From the NCBI RefSeq assembly GCF_036884655.1, contig NC_088340.1, forward strand, positions 26,483,001-26,547,000: a DNA stretch of 64,000 nt, in the 5' to 3' direction. The translations under genes were made by a program, and so were the position numbers. Every line of letters starts with the position of its first letter. Position 1 is the first letter of the stretch. Source of the DNA: Musa acuminata AAA Group (taxonomy: Eukaryota; Streptophyta; Magnoliopsida; Zingiberales; Musaceae). Below are positions 58,274 through 64,000 of the stretch, one piece after another. The notes beneath the pieces are model-generated. The model did not search any database, was not told the origin of the DNA, and saw only the letters and a list, made by a program, of their open reading frames with translations.

Positions 58274-59974
58274 TGTTGAATCTTGTATTTTGATGATGAA
58301 ACCAATTGATAAGTGTTTATGATTTGATATACATTTTGAGTGACACAGGATGCTTCAATCAAGGAGAGACAATTAAATCAGGAAGAATCAGTTTGGGCCG
58401 GAGGAAAACATGTCAGAAGATTGAACGTCAAGCTAAAGGATCGGTCGATGTATCGACAGAAGGCTTCGGGCCATTGATTCGGGCATCAGGCCAAGAAGAG
58501 CAAATATTGCGCTAAGGATATCAGAGTTACGGAGGTCAACTGGTCGATTGGGCAATAGGCCGCAAGAGAGGACGATGCGCCGAAGAATCAGATAAAGCGT
58601 CGATGGACCAATGACATACCGAACGACATGATTCATGCTTAGTAATAATTATCTAGATCGAAGTGTATTTTTATGTGTGTAGGATTAACTACGATAGCAA
58701 GGCATAAAGAAAAATGAAGTCTTGGAGTCAAGAACGCGATTTCGTTGGGAGTTCGAGAGTTCATCGGAAGTCCGGACGTTCGTCGAAAGTTTTGTCGGAA
58801 TTGATCGAGAAATCGTAGAGCTTGCCAAAGAAGCTCCTTAGAACTCACTAAGAAGATCATCATTAAGTCCAGGAGCTTGCTAGGAGTCCACCAGAACATT
58901 GTTGGGAGTTCGTCGGAAGTTCACCGGAAGATCGTTGGAAGCTCGCCGGAAGAGCAATTGATGTAACGGAACTAGAATGCTTAGAATATGTTTTAGGAAT
59001 CATAGTTAGCACATAATTGGAGTTGGGATTGGGAGGTAATCCCATCAACTCTGTTAGGGGCAAACTGGGTCCGAAGTTGGGCTGGTTTAGGTCGGATTCA
59101 AGGTCCAACCAGGATGCTAAAAGCTCGGCCGTTGGTGGCACCGTTAGGACGGTGGTGGCACCGCCAGGGATGGTGGTGGCACCGCTAGGACGGTGGTGGC
59201 ACCGCCAGGGATGGTGGTGGCACCGCTTGGGAGACTTAGTCTCCCAGGTGGTTTGGGTAGTGGTACTACCGGCAACAAATGCTGCCAGCAGTGGTACCGT
59301 CGATAGTAAATGCTGCCAATGGTGGTGTCGCCCTTGTTAGGTGGTTGTACCGCCAGAGCTCAGTCTCTGAGCTCTGTCAGGTGGTGGTACCACCTAAACT
59401 GGGCGGTGGCACCACCCATACCCAGGAAACCCGGGATGAGATATTTTTAGGCTCAAAGTTTGAATTAATTAAAGCCTATAAATACGCCTCTCATCCCTGG
59501 TTAACATACACAAGCATAGAGAATTTAGAAAGGGGAAAACGTTGCTATAATCTCTTGTGAGAATCCTCCTCTTCTAGTCTAAGTGTTAGAATATTTTGAG
59601 AGAGGAGTGAGTGCTTGGAAAGGTTGTCTCCTACACTTGTGAAAAGGAGAAGAGGGGTGTAAGAAGGAGGTTGATCTTCGGCTATTAAAGAAAGATCAAT
59701 AGTGGATGTCGATGGCCTCAACGGAAGAGGAATCAGTGGAGTAGATGTAGGTCATGACGACCGAACCACTACAAAACTTGGTTTGCATTTCTATTTGTGC
59801 AATTTATCTTTACTGCAAACTTACTTGCTTTACATCCACTATGCTCTTTTGTACGCTTTCGATCTCAAGTATCTTTCCGAAATCGGTTTTAACGTACGAA
59901 GATTTTTGAACCAACATAATTTTTACCGCTGCACTAATTCACCCCCTTCTCTTAGTGCCGACTTGTTCCTAACA
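58274..59974 (+). repeat. F2 3' LTR
   Basis: TGTTGAATCTTG...CCTAACA, 1701 bp. Its palindrome array (59130-59415) uses mostly the GGTGGCACCGCC form, unlike the GGTGGTACCG form of the 5' LTR. Five near-identical 20-27 bp units of GGTGGTGGCACCGCYAGG type are at about 59132-59232. TATA box near 59478. Confidence 0.92.
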
Positions 59975-59979
59975 GCGAC

Positions 59980-60443
59980 ATCCGCGGGCGCTGCCTGAGG
60001 ACACAGTGCCTGCAGTGGCCCTTGCCTGCAGCGGTGCCCGCATGGGCGGCGGTTGCGGGCATTGCGCTTGCAAGCAATGCTGCCCGCAGGGGCGGTGACA
60101 TGCCTGCGGTCACTGCATTTGCGAGCACAACGCCCATGGGGGCAGCTCCACCCGTAGGGGCTCTCGCTTGTAGGGCTAGCACCGCCCGCAAGCAGGGGCG
60201 GTGCCCCCGCCCCCCGCCCTCTGCCGTAGAGGGCCGCTGCCGGTAGGGTGGTGGCGGCTGTAGCAAGAAAGGGGAGGAGTAGGGGTTTAGGGCATTTTTC
60301 TAGGTAAAAGATAGTTTTGCCCCATGAAATTTTAGAAATTTTATATTCCGTCCTTTATCCAAATTATGAAAATACCCTTAACAATTCAAAAAATTCCCTA
60401 CATATCCTTGATTTCAAAAAATATTGATTAATTAAAATATTTA

Positions 60444-60488
<45 letters not shown>

Positions 60489-61599
60489 ATATAGTAGTCT
60501 TAAATGATGTTGTGTACATGTGATGTATGATGTGTGGACGGATGATTATGGACTGTGTGATGTGTATACTTATGATTATTATTATTATTAGAGTTTGCGA
60601 GCCTCTATTTTATTTCTCATTTATTGTTGGGCCTACATGCCTATGATTAAGTTGTAATTACATGAGGAGGCGCAATAGGAGCGTGGAAGCAATAGCGGGA
60701 CTCACGAGACGGACGATCACGATGCATGGAGATGCATCGAGATGCCAACAGAATCGACGAGGATAAGATAGTCGATCACAAGGCATGGAGATGCATCGCT
60801 GTACACATAGATCTTGATATGAGTGGTTAGACCCACTGGCTCGGGCCTGATCACATTAGGCTGTGGATCATGATCATCTGGTGTGATTGCTCATATGATG
60901 TGTGATTGCTTATACACCTACTAGATATGCATATATATTTGCATGCGATGTAGATATATATTAAATATATATATGTATGACATGTAATATTAGGAGACAA
61001 ATCAAAATCACATCTCTCGATAATATTAAGTCGATAAACATGAGGCAATTAGATTGACCCATGTGGCCTTCCATCGTTATAGTTAGGGATTGATTTTCGA
61101 TATAGGTTGAGTTGGTCGAGTCTCTCGAGGCTCACCTATATCGTAATTTGCTATCTTGCCTACAACATAGAGATGTCATCGATGATCTAAGGACATGGTA
61201 TGCTTAGTCGAGTCCCTCGAGGGTATATCATCGAATCAAACTCATCTTGTAACGATGGTGTTGACTTAACCGAACATCATGGTTGGTTGAGTCTCTCGAG
61301 ACCATGGTGGTTCAGAGGTCGAAAAGGACGGAAATCACAAGGAGTTGTGATTGGCAAGAGTTGCCTACCTTTTTGGCTTAGTATGATTGGTTGAGTCCCT
61401 CGAGGTTACACTAAGATGCTGATTGGATCCTGATCCCAACCAGAAGTCTACCAGAGGCTTCCATTTCACGTGCTGAAGGTGTCGCGTGACTCGCTAGTAA
61501 AATAGTGAGAGCACATTAAGATAGAAGTCTATATCTTATTTATTTATTTTTGTAAAATCTACATGTTATTTATTTCTATTGCATCTTTATTTTCAGAAA
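59980..61599 (+). other. A2 leader, second part, with four-hairpin array and (ATT)n
   Basis: GC-rich leader sequence (to about 60250) is followed by AT-rich DNA with an expanded (ATT)n run at about 60444-60487. Four hairpins related to those of A1 follow, in the same order, between 61098 and about 61420. Hairpin 1 (61098-61111 with 61131-61143) pairs without mismatches apart from one bulge. Hairpins 2 and 3 stay paired with extra G-U or A-U pairs, and hairpin 4 has one mismatch. The leader ends with TTTATTTTCAG just before the gag ATG, as in A1. Confidence 0.75.
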
Positions 61600-64000
61600 A
61601 TGTCACTTTCACATCCCTTATGTGTTAGGAACGAGTCGGCACTGGGTGTGGGTGGGTGAATTAGTGCAGCGGAAAGATTACGTCGGTTTAAAAATCTTCC
61701 TTCGATTAAAACCAATTTCAATGAAAATCATTTCGGAGAGATGTTAACTTTGAAATCATATTTGTAAGCATAATGGAAGTAAAGCAAGTAAGTAGTTTGC
61801 AGTGAAGGTAAATATCAAGAATAGAAATGCAAACCAAGTTTTTATAGTGGTTCGATCACCGTGACCAACATCTACTCCGCTAATTCCTCTTCCGTCGAGG
61901 CCAACGACATCCACTAACAATCTTCCTTTAACAGGCGAAGATCAATCTCTTTCTTATAACTCTATTCTCCTTTTGCAGGCTTAGGAGAGAATCTTTAAAC
62001 CCCCTTTTTACAAAGCTTCCCTCACACTCTCCTTTAGAATGGTCTCTAAACTTTAGGAGAAGGGACTCTATACTTTATAAGAGTTTTCAACTCTAGAAAC
62101 ATAGAGTTTTTATTCATTTTTCTTGCTACTCTATGAAGGAATAGCTAGGGTATTTATAGACCCCAAATGGCTTTAAAATTGGAGCTAAAATTCAAATCCT
62201 CTGAAATTTTAGGGTATAGGCGGTACCACTACTGCATTGGGTGGTACCATCGCCTACAGCCTGACATTGGGCGGTGCCACTGCCCAGACTGGCAGTACCA
62301 TCGCCTGACAGTTTTGGAGATTGAGTCTGGGCAGTACTACCACCCAGATTGGCGGTACCATCGCCTGACACATTCTCGAAGACTATACCACGATAGTTTC
62401 ACCTGTTTGGTCATTGTTTGGGCCTTTCTCTTGGCCCAACAAGGCCCAAACTTGGGCCCAACTATCCCATAATTGGGTTGACCCAATTCTAATCATAATT
62501 ATATGCTAACTATGAAATTTAAGGCATATACTAAGCAAATCCGGTCTGGTTAGTCTAGGTTTCTTCCGGCAATCTTCCGATGAACTTCCGACGATCTCTC
62601 GACAATGTTCCAGTGGACTCCCGACAAACTCCTGGACTTCATGACAATCTTCTTGGTGAGTTCCAATGAGCTTCTTTGATAAGCTCCTAGACTTCTTAGT
62701 CAATTCTCGTAGAACTTCCGACGAACGTCCGGACTTCCGACGAACTCTCGAACTCCCAATGATATCTCGTTCTTGACTCCGGGACTTCATTTTCTTTATG
62801 CCTTGATCGCTATTATAGTTAATCCTGCATAATTAAAACCTACTTCGATCTTAGACAATTATTACAAAGCTTGAATCATGTTGTCTGGCATGTCATTAGT
62901 TCATCGATTCTTCCTACGTCACTCAAAACACAAATCAAATCATAAACACTATCAATTAGTTTCATCATCAAAATCTAAGATTCAACATTATGTGACATTC
63001 TTGATGTCAACCGCCTCACTTGATGTCAACTACCTCACTGGTATGAATTATACGGACTAGCTTCATAACTTGCAAATTGTTCTTACGACGGAGAAAATCA
63101 CATACGTCCTTGATACAATGATGCCCACGCATGAGGACGGAGGCAAATAAGGATGAGATTGCTCGCTATGTGAAGTACATAGACGACTCCACTCTTCCTC
63201 AGTGTTACATGTTAGGCTCTATGACTCCTAAGTTACAGAGACAACATGAAAAGATGGATGCCAGATCTATTCTCCTATATGTCCGCAAACTATTTGAGGA
63301 ACAGGGAGGGACTCAACAATATGAGATATCCAAGACCTTTTCCGCGTTAGGATGACTATGGGGACATCAGTTCAGAACTATGTCTTAAAGATGATTGAGT
63401 GGATAGAGCAAATCATAAGTCTAGGAATGGTCCTAGAGAATAATCTATGTGTGGATCTTGTGTTTCAGTCCTTTCTAGATTTCTTTTCACAATTCATAAT
63501 AAATTTTAATATGAACAAGCTTAAGGTGACTCTCTCGGAGCTCCTCAATATGTTAAGGTAGTGTGCACTATTAAGAAAGAGAAGCCAGTTCTATATACTG
63601 GTGAGACCAGAAAGAAAAAGAAAGCAGAAAAGTCCCTGAAAAAGGGTAATGGCAAGGGCAGACCAGGTAAAGCAAAGGTTGTTAAGGAAGACCCGACAAA
63701 GGACAAAGGCTAGTGCTTTCACTACGGCAAAGATGGGCACTGGAAGAGAAAATACAAAGAGTACCTTGTGGAAAGGGCGAAACAAAAGCTTGGAGAAGCT
63801 TCAGGTACATTCATAATCAGTCTCCATTTGTTAGACTCTTTTGATAACATATAGGTATTGGATACTGGTAGTACCTGTCATATTTGTAATTCGTTGCAGG
63901 TTCTAGCAAGACCTAGGATATTGGCAAGAGATGAGATGAACCTCAAGATGAGTAATGAAGCAAAAGTTACTACAGTAGCTATTGACGAGGTCGCCCTATA
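61600..64000 (+). pseudogene. A2 gag to start of protease, broken and incomplete
   Basis: ATG at 61600 begins MSLSHPL, then the minus-strand solo LTR interrupts it at 61623. Gag resumes at 62993 with a 21-bp-scale duplication (CTTGATGTCAAC twice, 62999-63035). Stops and frame changes occur near 63060, 63150, 63350 and 63560. The zinc knuckle (about 63715-63755) reads [14 protein letters not shown], so two Cys are lost. The protease motif LDTGSTCHIC near 63857 follows a stop in place of Trp. The sequence is cut by the window end. Confidence 0.9.
61623..62987 (-). repeat. Solo LTR, SIRE-like, 1365 bp, in the A2 gag start
   Basis: On the plus strand TGTTAGGAACGAGTC...GATTCAACA lies between exact TTATG duplications (61618-61622 and 62988-62992). 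It carries the LTR landmarks in reverse order: the TTCACCC end, TATTTATAG-type promoter DNA near 62152, GGCGGTACCA palindromes at about 62218-62370, and the CCGGAA block. No internal DNA remains. Confidence 0.94.

Larger units (their letters stand above)
53514..59974 (+). mobile_element. F2: second gag-only SIRE-like Copia (6461 bp)
   Basis: F2 lies in the A2 leader between ACGAC (53509-53513) and GCGAC (59975-59979), one transition apart. The LTRs are 53514-55144 and 58274-59974. The internal region is 3129 bp, almost the same as the 3194 bp of F1, and has the same plan: primer site, gag without zinc knuckle, then non-coding DNA with purine modules. The outer ends have decayed (TA at the start of the 5' LTR, TA at its end), so it is old. 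Confidence 0.92.
34349..64000 (+). mobile_element. A2: old Angela-like Copia, interrupted by F1, F2 and a solo LTR; runs off the window
   Basis: A2 pieces are the 5' LTR (34349-35779 and 53108-53288), primer site (53290-53301), leader (53302-53513 and 59980-61599) and gag (61600-61622 and 62993-64000). They are collinear with A1 once F1, F2 and the minus-strand solo LTR are removed. A2 is clearly more diverged than A1, with many substitutions and stops. Its 3' half and right target duplication are not in the window. Confidence 0.93.

Overview
This is plant nuclear DNA. It has intron-containing genes, nested LTR retrotransposons with plant initiator-tRNA-Met primer sites, and plastid-derived DNA. 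The mix of Angela/Tork-like and SIRE/Maximus-like Copia elements suggests a monocot, perhaps Zingiberales (banana-like). That placement is an inference from repeat types and is not proven. Family names were assigned by recognising protein motifs, because no search could be run.

Left block (1-13377). An old, inactivated Copia element (C1, Ale/Retrofit-like) is split inside gag by a young, apparently intact Angela-like Copia (A1, 649-9407). A1 has two 1497-bp LTRs that differ at about nine positions, a 5-bp target duplication (AAAAC), and one open gag-pol frame of 1297 codons.

Gene island (13378-29691). Two host genes can be reconstructed with all exons in frame. A neprosin-like secreted peptidase lies on the minus strand (seven exons, 413 residues, one GC-AG intron). 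A small SEC14/CRAL-TRIO lipid-binding protein with a probable plastid transit peptide lies on the plus strand (six exons, 262 residues). Introns of the second gene hold PPR-gene remnants and a 212-bp hAT-type MITE with an 8-bp target duplication. Further right lie a rearranged plastid ycf2 insertion and a solo LTR related to C1.

Nested block (29936-64000). A gag-protease-only Gypsy element (G1, minus) is entered by an old Angela-like element (A2, plus), which runs off the right edge. A2 has itself been hit three times. Element F1 sits in its LTR, element F2 sits in its leader, and a minus-strand solo LTR sits at the start of its gag. F1 is in turn interrupted by S1, an autonomous-type SIRE-like Copia on the minus strand, and S1 is interrupted by another solo LTR. 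Every junction except the open right end of A2 and G1 shows a 5-bp target duplication, exact or with one change, so the order G1 > A2 > F1 > S1 > solo LTR is fixed.

The most interesting signals are two. (1) The Angela-like leader carries four hairpins that share an identical 18-nt core but have different, base-paired outer stems; they are largely still paired in the diverged copy A2. (2) F1 and F2 share one architecture: a gag without a zinc knuckle, no pol, and about 3.1-3.2 kb of internal sequence with repeated polypurine modules and a degenerate repeat field. This fits a non-autonomous SIRE-like family that probably depends on S1-like partners.
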